From: JBGPYB01 sp041493035
GTDB taxonomy: Bacteria > Acidobacteriota > Vicinamibacteria > Fen-336
Assembly (NCBI GenBank): GCA_041493035.1
Contig: JBGPYB010000018.1
Coordinates: 1-43,719 of the forward strand
Direction of reading: 5' to 3'
Length of the DNA: 43,719 nucleotides
A program made the position numbers and the translations under genes. The notes under the pieces were generated by a model, which was given only the letters and a program-made list of their open reading frames with translations, was not told where the DNA came from and did no database searches. This document shows positions 23,645-33,715 of this stretch, one piece after another; the stretch's first letter is position 1; the number at the start of each line of letters is the position of its first letter.

Positions 23645-24423
23645 CGGCCCTTGAAACGAGGAGGGCGCTTCTCGAGGAAGGCCGCGGTCCCCTCCTTCAT
23701 GTCCTCGGTCGTGCAGAGGAGACCGAAGAGGGTGGCTTCATGCCCTCGGGCCTCATCGAAGGGCATCTCGAGCCCGTCGTGAACCGCTTCGAGGGTGAAC
23801 CGCAATGACTGTGGCCCGTTCGCCATCATCTTGCGGAGCAGACCCTCGGCTTCGGCCAGGAGGTCCTCCTGCGGAACCACGCGGTTCACGAGACCGATGC
23901 GGAGGGCCTCATGGGCGTCGATCATCTCGCCCGTCAGGAGCATCTCCAGGGCTCGCCCCTTCCCCACGAGGCGCGGCAATCGCTGCGTCCCCGCGTACCC
24001 GCACATGAGGCCGAGCCTGACCTCGGGTGTGCCGAGCTTCGCGTTCTCCGAAGCGACGCGGACGTGGCACGCCATCGCCAGCTCGCATCCCCCACCGAGG
24101 GCGAAGCCGCCAATCGCCGCAACCACGGGCTTGCCGAGCCTCTCGATGCGGTCGAAGACGCGCTGTCCTCGCAGCGCACGATCACGTCCTTCGATCGCGG
24201 TCTGGTTCGACAGCTCCGCTATGTCCGCACCCGCGACGAACGCCTTGGGTCCCGCCCCTGTAAGGATGACGCCCAGGACCGAGCCGTCGGCGCCCAATTC
24301 CCCGAACGCCGCGTCCAATTCCTCGATGGTCCGATCGTTGAGAGCGTTGAGCTTCTCCGGGCGCGCGATCGTGACGATCGCCACACCGTCCCGCGTCTCG
24401 ACGCCGAGGTTCTGATAGGACAT
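23641..24423 (-). CDS. Enoyl-CoA hydratase (crotonase family)
   Basis: This 260-aa crotonase-fold enzyme hydrates trans-2-enoyl-CoA. The oxyanion-hole segments A-G-A-D-I (64-68) and G-G-G-C-E are present, and both catalytic glutamates are visible (Glu114 and Glu134). It lies 9 bp after the 3-hydroxyacyl-CoA dehydrogenase and completes a thiolase/dehydrogenase/hydratase trio. With those neighbours a short-chain substrate (crotonyl-CoA) is most likely. No acyl-CoA dehydrogenase or Etf genes are present to say which direction the path runs. Confidence 0.9.
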   Translation of the reverse strand: MSYQNLGVETRDGVAIVTIARPEKLNALNDRTIEELDAAFGELGADGSVLGVILTGAGPKAFVAGADIAELSNQTAIEGRDRALRGQRVFDRIERLGKPVVAAIGGFALGGGCELAMACHVRVASENAKLGTPEVRLGLMCGYAGTQRLPRLVGKGRALEMLLTGEMIDAHEALRIGLVNRVVPQEDLLAEAEGLLRKMMANGPQSLRFTLEAVHDGLEMPFDEARGHEATLFGLLCTTEDMKEGTAAFLEKRPPRFKGR

Positions 24424-24432
24424 GGAGATCCT

Positions 24433-25317
24433 CTACACCAGGCCAGGCGTTGGCTTGGGCGGCTCCTGGGAATAGTCGTAGAAACCCTTGCCGGACTTTC
24501 GGCCGTGGAGCCCGGCCTGCACCATCCGCCGAAGGAGCGGCGGCGGCGCGAAGCGTTTCTCCCGGAAGTCGTCGAACATGATGTTCGCGATGGCACACGT
24601 GGTGTCGAGCCCCACGAAATCGAGAAGCGTCAGCGGTCCCATGGGATGTCCGCACCCGAGCTGCATTCCGCGGTCGATGTCCTCGACGGAACCAACTCCC
24701 TCCTCCACCGCGCGGATCGCATCGAGGAGGTAGGGAACGAGGAGCCGGTTGACGATGAAGCCCGTCTTGTCGGCGGAACGGACCGGCGTCTTCCCCAGGC
24801 TCGTCGCGAAGGCGCAAGCCTCGTCGAAGGCCTCAGGGGAGGTGAGCGGAGACCGCACGACCTCGACGAGCTTCATGAGCGGAACCGGGTTGAAGAAATG
24901 GAGGCCCACGAACCGGGCAGCCCGCCGCGTCGTCGCGGCCATCTCCGTAATCGACAGGGACGAGGTGTTGGACGCGAAGATCGTGGAGGGGGGACAACGG
25001 GCGTCGAGGGTGCTGAAGACCTCGGCCTTCGCCGCGAGATTCTCCACCGCCGCCTCGATGACGATGTCGCATGGGGCGAGGCTGTCCAGAGAGGTCGTGC
25101 CTTCGAGTCGGGCCAACACCTCGTCGCGGCGCTCGGGGGTGACCTTTCCCTTCTCCACTCCCTTGGCTAGAAAGGCGTCGATGCGGCCGAGGCCCTTCTT
25201 GAGCAACGCGTCACTGACCTCCCGCACCACGACGCGGTAGCCCGCCTCGGCCGAGACCTGGGCGATCCCCGAGCCCATGAGCCCACAACCCACTACGCCC
25301 ACGGTCTTTATGGTCAT
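24433..25317 (-). CDS. 3-hydroxybutyryl-CoA dehydrogenase
   Basis: This 294-aa enzyme interconverts 3-hydroxyacyl-CoA and 3-oxoacyl-CoA with NAD(P). The N-terminal Rossmann motif is G-x-G-x-x-G at residues 10-15 (G-C-G-L-M-G). The catalytic region H-F-F-N-P-V-P-L-M-K-L-V-E-V is clear, as is the C-terminal helical domain (GHPMGPLTLLDFVGLDT). Length fits single-domain short-chain HBD proteins. Its ATG follows directly on the thiolase stop with no gap. Confidence 0.92.
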   Translation of the reverse strand: MTIKTVGVVGCGLMGSGIAQVSAEAGYRVVVREVSDALLKKGLGRIDAFLAKGVEKGKVTPERRDEVLARLEGTTSLDSLAPCDIVIEAAVENLAAKAEVFSTLDARCPPSTIFASNTSSLSITEMAATTRRAARFVGLHFFNPVPLMKLVEVVRSPLTSPEAFDEACAFATSLGKTPVRSADKTGFIVNRLLVPYLLDAIRAVEEGVGSVEDIDRGMQLGCGHPMGPLTLLDFVGLDTTCAIANIMFDDFREKRFAPPPLLRRMVQAGLHGRKSGKGFYDYSQEPPKPTPGLV

Positions 25318-26502
25318 TCAGGCCGCTGCCTCGAGCACCATGGCGATCCCCTGCCCGCCCCCGATACATGCCGTCGCGAGGCCGTACTTCCCCTTCCGGC
25401 GCCGTAGCTCGTGCGCGAGTGTCAGCAGCAGTCGCGCTCCCGTGGCCCCGAGGGGATGGCCGAGAGCGATGGCACCGCCGTTGACGTTGGTCTTCTCCCG
25501 GGACAACCCCAACTCCTTCTCGACGGCGAGATATTGACCCGCGAAGGCCTCGTTCACCTCGACGACGTCCATGTCGCCGATCTTCAACCCGGCGGCGTCG
25601 AGCGCCTTCCGCGACGCTGGCACCGGGCCGATTCCCATGATCTCGGGGGGCACGCCCGCCATTCCCCAGGAGACGACGCGCGCCAGGACGGAGAGCCCTC
25701 TGCGCTCGGCCTCCCCTCCCTGGGCCACCACCAGGCACGCGGCGCCGTCCACAATGCCGCTGGCGTTGCCGGCCGTGACGGACCCGTCCTTCCCGAAGGC
25801 GGGCTTGAGGCTCGCGAGTCCATCGAGAGTCGTATCGGGCCTCAGGTGGTCGTCGCGCTCCACGCGGAGCGTCTTTCGGCCGCGCGCCACGTCGATGGCC
25901 ACGATCTCGTTGGCGAACACGCCGCGCTCCTCCGCCGCGGCGGCGGCCTTCTGGCTCCGCAAGGCGTAAGCGTCCATCTCCTCGCGACCGATGCCGTGGC
26001 GCCGGGCCAGAGCATCCGCGGTCTCCGCCATGTACAACCCACACTGCGTATCCAGGAGAGCCACCATGAGCGAGTCTTCGAGCCGCCCCTCCCCGAGGCG
26101 CAAACCGGATCGGGCGCCGCGCACGACGTGGGGCGCCTGCGTCATGTTCTCCATGCCGCCAGCCAGAACGAATCGCGCTTCGCCGAGGCCGACCATCTGC
26201 GCCGCGGAAACGACGGCCTGGATCCCCGACCCGCAGAGCCGATTGACGGTCAGCGCCGGCGTCTCGACGGGAACGCCCGCCTTGAGCCCCACGTGGCGGG
26301 CTCCGTAAAGGGCGTCGCCGGAGGTCTGGAGAGCATTTCCCATGACCACGTGGTCGATCCACTCGGGTCGCACGGCGGAGCGTTCCAGGGCGCCTCGGGC
26401 CGCATGAACGCCCAGGTCGATGGCCGACACGTCCTGGAAAGCCCCGACGTACTCCGCCATGGGCGTTCGCGCGCCGCCCACGATTACAACGTCTGGGGTC
26501 AT
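25318..26502 (-). CDS. Acetyl-CoA C-acyltransferase (thiolase)
   Basis: This 394-aa thiolase condenses two acetyl-CoA or cleaves 3-oxoacyl-CoA. All three catalytic residues are visible: Cys90 in N-R-L-C-G-S-G, His349 in A-L-G-H-P-L-G-A-T-G and Cys379 in C-I-G-G-G-Q-G. The start is ATG at 26500-26502 with an AGAGGAG Shine-Dalgarno; the upstream frame into the promoter is rejected. It is the first gene of the long minus-strand run that reaches 10493 and has an extended -10 promoter at 26546-26551. An acetoacetyl-CoA thiolase is the best guess, given the HBD and crotonase partners. Confidence 0.93.
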   Translation of the reverse strand: MTPDVVIVGGARTPMAEYVGAFQDVSAIDLGVHAARGALERSAVRPEWIDHVVMGNALQTSGDALYGARHVGLKAGVPVETPALTVNRLCGSGIQAVVSAAQMVGLGEARFVLAGGMENMTQAPHVVRGARSGLRLGEGRLEDSLMVALLDTQCGLYMAETADALARRHGIGREEMDAYALRSQKAAAAAEERGVFANEIVAIDVARGRKTLRVERDDHLRPDTTLDGLASLKPAFGKDGSVTAGNASGIVDGAACLVVAQGGEAERRGLSVLARVVSWGMAGVPPEIMGIGPVPASRKALDAAGLKIGDMDVVEVNEAFAGQYLAVEKELGLSREKTNVNGGAIALGHPLGATGARLLLTLAHELRRRKGKYGLATACIGGGQGIAMVLEAAA

Positions 26503-26545
26503 GGAACTCCTCTGAGACCGGTCGTGTCGTCCGATAGGACCCGTA

Positions 26546-26555
26546 ATCATAGCAC
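26546..26555 (-). promoter_or_regulatory. Extended -10 promoter of the thiolase-led run
   Basis: On the minus strand GTGCTATGAT carries a TGn extension directly before TATGAT (26546-26551). No good -35 is seen, as is common for extended -10 promoters. The predicted leader is about 37 nt and contains the AGAGGAG ribosome site. Confidence 0.55.
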
Positions 26556-26560
26556 GCCGC

Positions 26561-26590
26561 TTGACTTGCCCCGCGGCGGCGGAATAGTCT
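26561..26590 (+). promoter_or_regulatory. Possible promoter of the propeller lipoprotein gene
   Basis: TTGACT (26561-26566) is followed after 18 bp by TAGTCT (26585-26590), a weak -10. It lies back to back with the thiolase promoter. The predicted transcript start (about 26597) lies only a few bases before the start codon. Confidence 0.4.
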
Positions 26591-26602
26591 GCCGGGGAGG
26601 TG

Positions 26603-27667
26603 ATGCGTCGCTCCCTACGTCTCGTGATCGTCTTCACGGCGGTCGTGGTTCCGGCCTGCGGAAAGCCTTCCACCAACACCGCGGTCGCGAACCAGACGCG
26701 TACTTTCGTCCCCCCTCAGGGCGCCGACATCGGCTTCACGGCGAACGACTGGTCCACCGACACGGGCGCCGGACGGGAGGTCTTCGCCGTCCGGATCGAT
26801 GGCTCCGAACGAACGCGTCTCACCTTCTGCAACGAGGGCGCCCAGCCGTGCGACACGGTGGAGGCCGCCTTCGCTCCGGACCACGCCCGGGTGGCCGCGC
26901 GGCAGCGTTTCACCTCGGACGACGTCGAGTCTCTCGTCTTCATCGACCTGGCTCGGAGCGGCTCGGCCGAGCTGGTGTCGTCGTCGCAGCACGTCTCAGG
27001 GGTCGACTGGTCCCGGGCCGCCGACACCCTCGCCTACAGCGCGATCGGGACGACAAGCGTCGACGATCTCTTCCGCACCGACGTCAAGCGTCCCACCACC
27101 GACAACCAGCAGAATACCGTGAACCTGACCTGCCTTCCCGCAGGCAACACGGCAGGAATCGTCTGCGATCCGACGATCGCCGATCGGCGGCCGCGCATTG
27201 ATCCGACAGGGAGCACGGCGGTCTTCGAAAGGATTCCGCCGGGAGGCAAGGGAGACGTCTACATCTTTCAGACCACGGCGTCCCAGACCCTGGTCGCTCC
27301 CGCCGGACCCGGAACGAGTCCCCTACCTGGAACGCCCTACTTCGTCGGCTCGAACGCCGACCCTGCCTTCTCGCCGGACGCCGGGTCGATCGTCTTTCGC
27401 CGCCTGACGGCCACCGGCAACGGAAGCCTCGGAAGTTGGGACATCCTCGCGGTGAAGAGCGACGGAAGCGGGCTGGCACTGATCGTCACGGGCCCCGCCT
27501 ACCGGGGCGCTCCCGACTGGGGCGCCCAGGGAATCGTCTTCCCCGAGGGGAATCCTGCCACTGGCCAATACAGCCTTGTGGTCGTGCAACCCGACGGGAG
27601 CGGGCGACGCACCGTTCTGACCCTCGATCCGGGCTTCGTCCTCTCGAACCCGCGCTGGCTGAAGTAG
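26603..27667 (+). CDS. TolB-like beta-propeller lipoprotein
   Basis: This 354-aa protein has a lipoprotein signal: a short basic start, a hydrophobic stretch and V-P-A-C-G. The mature part has repeated propeller strands, for example R-E-V-F-A-V-R-I-D-G-S-E-R-T-R-L-T, then D-P-A-F-S-P-D-A-G-S-I-V-F-R-R and L-V-V-V-Q-P-D-G-S-G-R-R, which match PD40/WD40-like (TolB-type) blades. The role is unknown; such proteins often bind other envelope proteins. ATG at 26603 is preferred; GTG at 26600 adds one Met. A GGGGAGG sits very close (about 2 nt) to the ATG. It is monocistronic and converges on the aconitase-family gene with a 19-bp gap. Confidence 0.8.
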   Translation: MRRSLRLVIVFTAVVVPACGKPSTNTAVANQTRTFVPPQGADIGFTANDWSTDTGAGREVFAVRIDGSERTRLTFCNEGAQPCDTVEAAFAPDHARVAARQRFTSDDVESLVFIDLARSGSAELVSSSQHVSGVDWSRAADTLAYSAIGTTSVDDLFRTDVKRPTTDNQQNTVNLTCLPAGNTAGIVCDPTIADRRPRIDPTGSTAVFERIPPGGKGDVYIFQTTASQTLVAPAGPGTSPLPGTPYFVGSNADPAFSPDAGSIVFRRLTATGNGSLGSWDILAVKSDGSGLALIVTGPAYRGAPDWGAQGIVFPEGNPATGQYSLVVVQPDGSGRRTVLTLDPGFVLSNPRWLK

Positions 27668-27686
27668 CTCGCTCGCGGGCTTCACC

Positions 27687-29659
<1,973 letters not shown>

Positions 29660-29663
<4 letters not shown>

Positions 29664-30730
29664 GATGTCGCTCGGAGCCGCGCGGCGACCGCGTCGCCGA
29701 CCTCGCGGGTGCCGAGATGGCCGCCGATGTCGGCCGTCGTCGTCCCGCTCTCGACCCCCCATCGTACCGCCGCTTCGATTCGCGCCGCCTCCTCCCGCCA
29801 GCCGAGGTTATCGAGCATCAGGCCGGCGGTGAGGATGGCGCCCATGGGGTTGGCGACGCCCTTGCCAGCCATCGCCGGCGAGGACCCATGGACCGGCTCG
29901 AAGAGGCTGAGGCTCCCGGGGTGGATGTTCCCGGACGCGGCCATTCCCAAACCTCCCTGGAGCCCGGCCGCCAGGTCGGTCACGATGTCACCGAACATAT
30001 TCGAGGTCACGATGACCTGAAATTGCCTCGGATCGCGGACCAGTTGCAGGCAGAGGTTGTCCACGTAGAGATGCCGCGCCTCGATGCCCGCGAACTCGAG
30101 GGCGACGCTCTTGAAGACCCGCTGCCAGAGATCGTGTGCGTGGACGAGGACGTTGGACTTGTCCGCCATGGTCACGCAGGTTCGCCCGGTGGCTTTGGCG
30201 AACTCGAATGCGTGACGGACGATGCGCTCCACACCCTTGCGCGTGTTGAGGTCGACCTCGGTGGCGACCTCGTCAGGGGTTCCCTTCTTGAAGTTTCCCC
30301 CCATCATGACGTAAAGCCCTTCGGTGTTCTCGCGGAAGACCACGAAGTCCACGTCGGCGGGGGTCACGCCCTTGAGGGGACACAGCCGCTCGTGGAAGAG
30401 TCGCACCGGGCGGTGGTTGACGTAGAGGTCGAGCTTGGTCCGCAGCCCCAGAAGGATGTCGAGGGCGTGACGGTTGTCCGCGACCCGAGGATCTCCCATC
30501 GCTCCGAGGAGGATCGCGTCGAAGCCGTCGCGCAACATCGGCACCGCATCGTCGGGGAGAGTGACGCCCGTCCCCAGGTATCGGTCGGCGCTCCAATCGA
30601 AGACAACGGGCTTGAGACGCCGACCCGACGCGGAGGCCACAGCGGTGAGAGCCTTCATAGTCTCGGCGATGACTTCGGGGCCAATGCCATCGCCGGGGAC
30701 GACCGCGATTCTAAGGACGTCTTGGCTCAC
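29660..30730 (-). CDS. Isocitrate/isopropylmalate dehydrogenase family protein
   Basis: This 356-aa beta-decarboxylating dehydrogenase has the N-terminal V-P-G-D-G-I-G-P-E-V, the substrate-Arg segment L-R-T-K-L-D-L-Y-V-N-H-R-P, the RENTEGLY loop and the metal-binding S-N-M-F-G-D-I-V-T-D-L-A. The NAD-site region G-S-S-P-A-M-A-G-K-G-V-A-N-P is also clear. The start is GTG at 30728-30730, overlapping the vanZ-like stop as GTGA. Residues allow 3-isopropylmalate, tartrate or isocitrate as substrate, so no gene symbol is given. It is translationally coupled to the aconitase-family gene. Confidence 0.88.
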
Positions 30731-31107
30731 TTCCTCCACGCACGGGGGCGGAACCCCGGATTCAAGAGCCTCCACAGCCCGACGGCCAGAGTCGAGCCGG
30801 CGCAGTCCTTGACCACGTCCCAGAAGGACGCGTCCCGCCCCGGCACGAACGACTGATGGAACTCGTCGCTCACGCCGTAGAGCGTGCAGAGAACGATGAT
30901 CAGAATCGCCTCTCCTCTCACGAGGGGCCGACCGAGTCCGCCACTCGTGGCACGCGAGACGAGAAGGCCGAGGATGCAGTAGGCGATGGGGTGGGTGATC
31001 CAGTCCGGGATACGTCCCGCGACGCCGACGTCGGACTGAGCCGACGCCACGAAGAGGACCAGCATCCAGACGCCGACGGGTCCCCAGAGGACGAGGGCGC
31101 GGGTCAC
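30727..31107 (-). CDS. VanZ-like membrane protein
   Basis: This 126-aa protein has about four hydrophobic spans and the VanZ family marks: S-A-Q-S early, D-W-I-T-H-P-I-A-Y-C-I-L-G, and D-E-F-H-Q-S-F-V-P-G-R-D-A-S-F-W-D-V in the third part. VanZ confers low-level teicoplanin resistance in one plasmid context, but most family members have no known role. The start is GTG at 31105-31107, one base after the upstream stop; its own stop overlaps the dehydrogenase gene (GTGA). Confidence 0.88.
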   Translation of the reverse strand: MTRALVLWGPVGVWMLVLFVASAQSDVGVAGRIPDWITHPIAYCILGLLVSRATSGGLGRPLVRGEAILIIVLCTLYGVSDEFHQSFVPGRDASFWDVVKDCAGSTLAVGLWRLLNPGFRPRAWRK

Positions 31108-31108
31108 G

Positions 31109-31342
31109 CTAGCTCGGGAAGGGATACATGAGCCAGCCGACGACGACCGACGACAGAACGAAGGCCCCGAAGAGCAAGGCCCCGAGGCGGAGGCGGGGCT
31201 GGAGGTCGTCCCGCAGGAGCGTCGCGAAGACGGTAGACACGAGGGCCGAGAAGACCAGCAGAGAGACGAGGTGGCTGGTCATCACGGACGAGAGGGTGGC
31301 CTTCACGAACGAGAGTAGAGTGGCCACGTGGCTCGCGATCAC
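31109..31342 (-). CDS. Small membrane protein, family not recognised
   Basis: This 77-aa protein starts at GTG 31340-31342, overlapping the stop of the gene before it (GTGA). It has two clear hydrophobic spans (about 21-42 and 52-72) with an Arg/Asp-rich loop (RDDLQPRLR) between them, and ends WLMYPFPS. No known motif is seen. The tight coupling on both sides supports it as a real gene. Confidence 0.65.
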   Translation of the reverse strand: MIASHVATLLSFVKATLSSVMTSHLVSLLVFSALVSTVFATLLRDDLQPRLRLGALLFGAFVLSSVVVGWLMYPFPS

Positions 31343-31722
31343 GCCTTGCGCCCCAGCGCCGTGTCGAGGGCGTCGAGGATGACCATGACGTTCAGGAGGC
31401 CACCGACCTCGGTGAACGTGTTGCCGTATTCGTGAGCCGGAGCCGTCACCTGGCCGGAGTCCAACCCCAGGTACCGCACGACGAAATAGGGAAGGCCGAT
31501 CGCCATCTGGGCCAGGCTGCGAAGAAAGGAAAGCGGGTCGTCGAGGCCGAAATACATTTGCAGGCGGGCGTCCATGGCCACGCCAAGGACGAAAAGGGCG
31601 CCGATAGCCAGGAGGAAGACGAGCCCCTTTCCGAATCGGCCAAGAAAGAAATGCCCTGCCCCCGGGACGAGCCAGGCGAGGATGCAGGCGGGGAGTGCGG
31701 CACCGGAGTTCGGCTCGGACAA
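31339..31722 (-). CDS. Small membrane protein with TM2-like start
   Basis: This 127-aa protein has two N-terminal spans (about 10-27 and 32-48) with the motif AWLVPGAGHFFLGRFGKG, which resembles TM2/DUF6677-type proteins. An amphipathic middle and a C-terminal segment (NVMVILDALDTALG) follow. The start is TTG at 31720-31722 with an AGAGGAGAG Shine-Dalgarno; no better start lies near. It is first in the operon that ends with the aconitase-family gene and is read from the promoter at 31769-31798. Function unknown. Confidence 0.75.
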   Translation of the reverse strand: MSEPNSGAALPACILAWLVPGAGHFFLGRFGKGLVFLLAIGALFVLGVAMDARLQMYFGLDDPLSFLRSLAQMAIGLPYFVVRYLGLDSGQVTAPAHEYGNTFTEVGGLLNVMVILDALDTALGRKA

Positions 31723-31768
31723 CGGTCTCTCCTCTCTCCGCGCGGCGTGCGCGACAAACGGGAGGGAG

Positions 31769-31798
31769 ATGGTAACGGCCCGCTCCGAGGGGCGTCAA
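31769..31798 (-). promoter_or_regulatory. Promoter of the membrane protein/VanZ/dehydrogenase/aconitase operon
   Basis: On the minus strand TTGACG (31793-31798) and TACCAT (31769-31774) are 18 bp apart. The leader of about 45 nt carries the AGAGGAGAG ribosome site. Its -35 forms a perfect inverted repeat with the -35 of the divergent promoter. Confidence 0.55.
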
Positions 31799-31808
31799 GC
31801 CGCGCGCG

Positions 31809-31838
31809 TTGACGCCCGTGGTCGCCGGCTCTTAAGAT
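31809..31838 (+). promoter_or_regulatory. Promoter of the S55/propeller/GT9 run
   Basis: TTGACG (31809-31814) and TAAGAT (31833-31838) are 18 bp apart. The ATG of the next gene begins 7 nt after the -10 box, exactly at the expected transcript start, and no Shine-Dalgarno is present, so the mRNA is probably leaderless. Confidence 0.55.
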
Positions 31839-31844
31839 CGTTGG

Positions 31845-33698
31845 ATGTATCGACGATGTCCGCGACGGTGGACGGCTTCACTGGTCGTATCTAGTGCGCT
31901 CCTGATCGGTGTCGGGCCCGCGGTCGCCGACGAGATCTTCCGCGTCGAGGACCTCCGGCCCGGCATGACCGGCATCGGCCGTACCGTCTTCGAGGGCTCC
32001 CGCATCGACGAGTTCAAGGTCACGATCCTCGGCGTCCTGGACAACGCCATCGGCCCGAAGCAGAGCCTCGTGATCGCCCGTCTCGAGGGCGGCCCCCTTG
32101 AGAAGACCGGCGTGATCGCCGGAATGAGCGGAAGCCCCGTCTACATCGACGGCAAGCTTCTGGGGGCCGTCTCCTATGGCTTCCCCTTTTCCAAGGAAAC
32201 GATCGGCGGGATCACGCCGATCACCAGCATGATCGAGGCTACGGACACGGACGCGCCGCGTCCGGCCTCGGCGCGCTTCGCTCCGCCCCTCCGTGAGGGA
32301 GGCATAGCGCTCCCCCTCGACCGCGCAGCCGTCGTGGCGGCGCTCCAGCGTCCTCTCAGGGCGATCTGGCCCGATGCCGGTTCATGGCGTGGAGAAGCGC
32401 TTCCCGGTCCAATGGCCGGCGGCGCCTTGTCTCCCCTGGCCCTCCCCCTCGTCTTCAACGGCTTCGATTCCTCGGCCTTCGACTGGGCTCGCGGCGTCTT
32501 CGGAGGCCTCGGCTTCACGCCTGTGGTCGGGCCGGGGCGAAGCGCCCCTCCCGCCGACCCCATCCCGGACTTGCAGCCCGGCTCGGCCATCGGCATCTCG
32601 CTGGTCGAAGGAGACCTCGACCTTTCGGTCACCGGGACCGTGACGAGAGTCGACAAGGACCGCGTCTACGCCTTCGGCCACCCTTTCTACAACCTGGGGC
32701 CCACGCAGTTTCCGATGAAGAAGGCGTACGTGTACTCGGTCTTCCCGAGCCTCTACTCGTCCTTCAAGATCTCCGCCGCCTTCGACGCCGTCGGAACCAT
32801 GGACCAGGACCGCTCGTCGGGGGTGGCGGGCCGGCTCGGCAAGGCGCCGAGAATGATCCCGGTGGCCGTGAAGCTGGCGACGAGCCGCGGTCAGGAGCGC
32901 CGGTTCTCGTTCCGCATCGTCGACGACGAGCTCTTCAGCCCGGCTCTCGCCTACGTCTCGCTCCTGTCGGTCCTTCAGGGCAACGAGCGGGCCTTCGGCA
33001 CTTCTACCGTTCGGGTGAACGCTCGCGTGACGCTGTCTGGGGGACGCGAGGTCAAGGTCGACGACCTCTTCGCCGAAGGCCAACCCTCGGCTCAGGCCTC
33101 GGCTCTCGTGGCGGCGCCGATGGCCTACCTGCTCTCGAACAACTTCGAGCGCGTGAGCGTCGAGAAGCTGGACGTGGACGTCTCGTCGTTCGAGACGATC
33201 CAGAGCGCTTCGCTTCAACGGGCGTGGATCGAGCGCGCCGGGCCGATTCACGCCGGATCGAGCGTGCCGCTCAGACTCCAGCTCCGCAGCTACCGCGGCG
33301 AGGTCTTGTCGGAGACGATTCCGGTTCAGATCCCCGCCAACGCGCCGCCGGGTCAGTATTCGCTCCTCGTGGCCGACGCGCAGGCCCTCACCACCCTCGA
33401 GCAGCGCGAGATGCGCCAACCGTTCATTCCCAGGGACCTCGATCAGCTCATCCGCGCCATCAACAGCCTGAGGCGGAACAACCACGTCTACTCCCGCCTC
33501 ATGCGGGCCGACGAGGGAGCCATCGTGTCGGGGGAATACTTCCAGTCCCTTCCCCCTTCCGTGCTGTCGGTCCTGGGGGCCGGAGAGCCTGGCAGCGGCA
33601 TCGTCCCGCTCCGCTCGGCTGCCGTCTGGGACTTCGACCTGCCCACCGACTACGCCTTCTCGGGCTCACGGCTCCTCGCCCTGACCGTCGAGCGCTGA
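31845..33698 (+). CDS. Secreted SpoIVB/S55-peptidase-like protein with permuted motifs
   Basis: This 617-aa protein has a signal peptide (about 1-28, ending AVA before DEIFRV). Residues 85-113 (L-E-K-T-G-V-I-A-G-M-S-G-S-P with Ser95, then V-Y-I-D-G-K-L-L-G-A-V-S-Y-G) match the nucleophile region of SpoIVB serine peptidases. The matching His region, D-R-V-Y-A-F-G-H-P-F-Y with His279, comes later in the chain, whereas in SpoIVB it comes before the Ser. The Asp normally about 15 residues before the Ser is replaced by Glu81. The rest (about 300-617) is beta-rich. Function unknown; a periplasmic protease or a binding protein derived from one are both possible. It is first of a three-gene run. Confidence 0.8.
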   Translation: MYRRCPRRWTASLVVSSALLIGVGPAVADEIFRVEDLRPGMTGIGRTVFEGSRIDEFKVTILGVLDNAIGPKQSLVIARLEGGPLEKTGVIAGMSGSPVYIDGKLLGAVSYGFPFSKETIGGITPITSMIEATDTDAPRPASARFAPPLREGGIALPLDRAAVVAALQRPLRAIWPDAGSWRGEALPGPMAGGALSPLALPLVFNGFDSSAFDWARGVFGGLGFTPVVGPGRSAPPADPIPDLQPGSAIGISLVEGDLDLSVTGTVTRVDKDRVYAFGHPFYNLGPTQFPMKKAYVYSVFPSLYSSFKISAAFDAVGTMDQDRSSGVAGRLGKAPRMIPVAVKLATSRGQERRFSFRIVDDELFSPALAYVSLLSVLQGNERAFGTSTVRVNARVTLSGGREVKVDDLFAEGQPSAQASALVAAPMAYLLSNNFERVSVEKLDVDVSSFETIQSASLQRAWIERAGPIHAGSSVPLRLQLRSYRGEVLSETIPVQIPANAPPGQYSLLVADAQALTTLEQREMRQPFIPRDLDQLIRAINSLRRNNHVYSRLMRADEGAIVSGEYFQSLPPSVLSVLGAGEPGSGIVPLRSAAVWDFDLPTDYAFSGSRLLALTVER

Positions 33699-33715
33699 AG
33701 GACTCTGGAGGCCTC

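Noticed and set aside
26503..26679. Upstream extension of the thiolase frame
   Set aside because: It runs through the promoter region and the divergent lipoprotein start; the ATG at 26502 has an AGAGGAG site and begins the thiolase fold.
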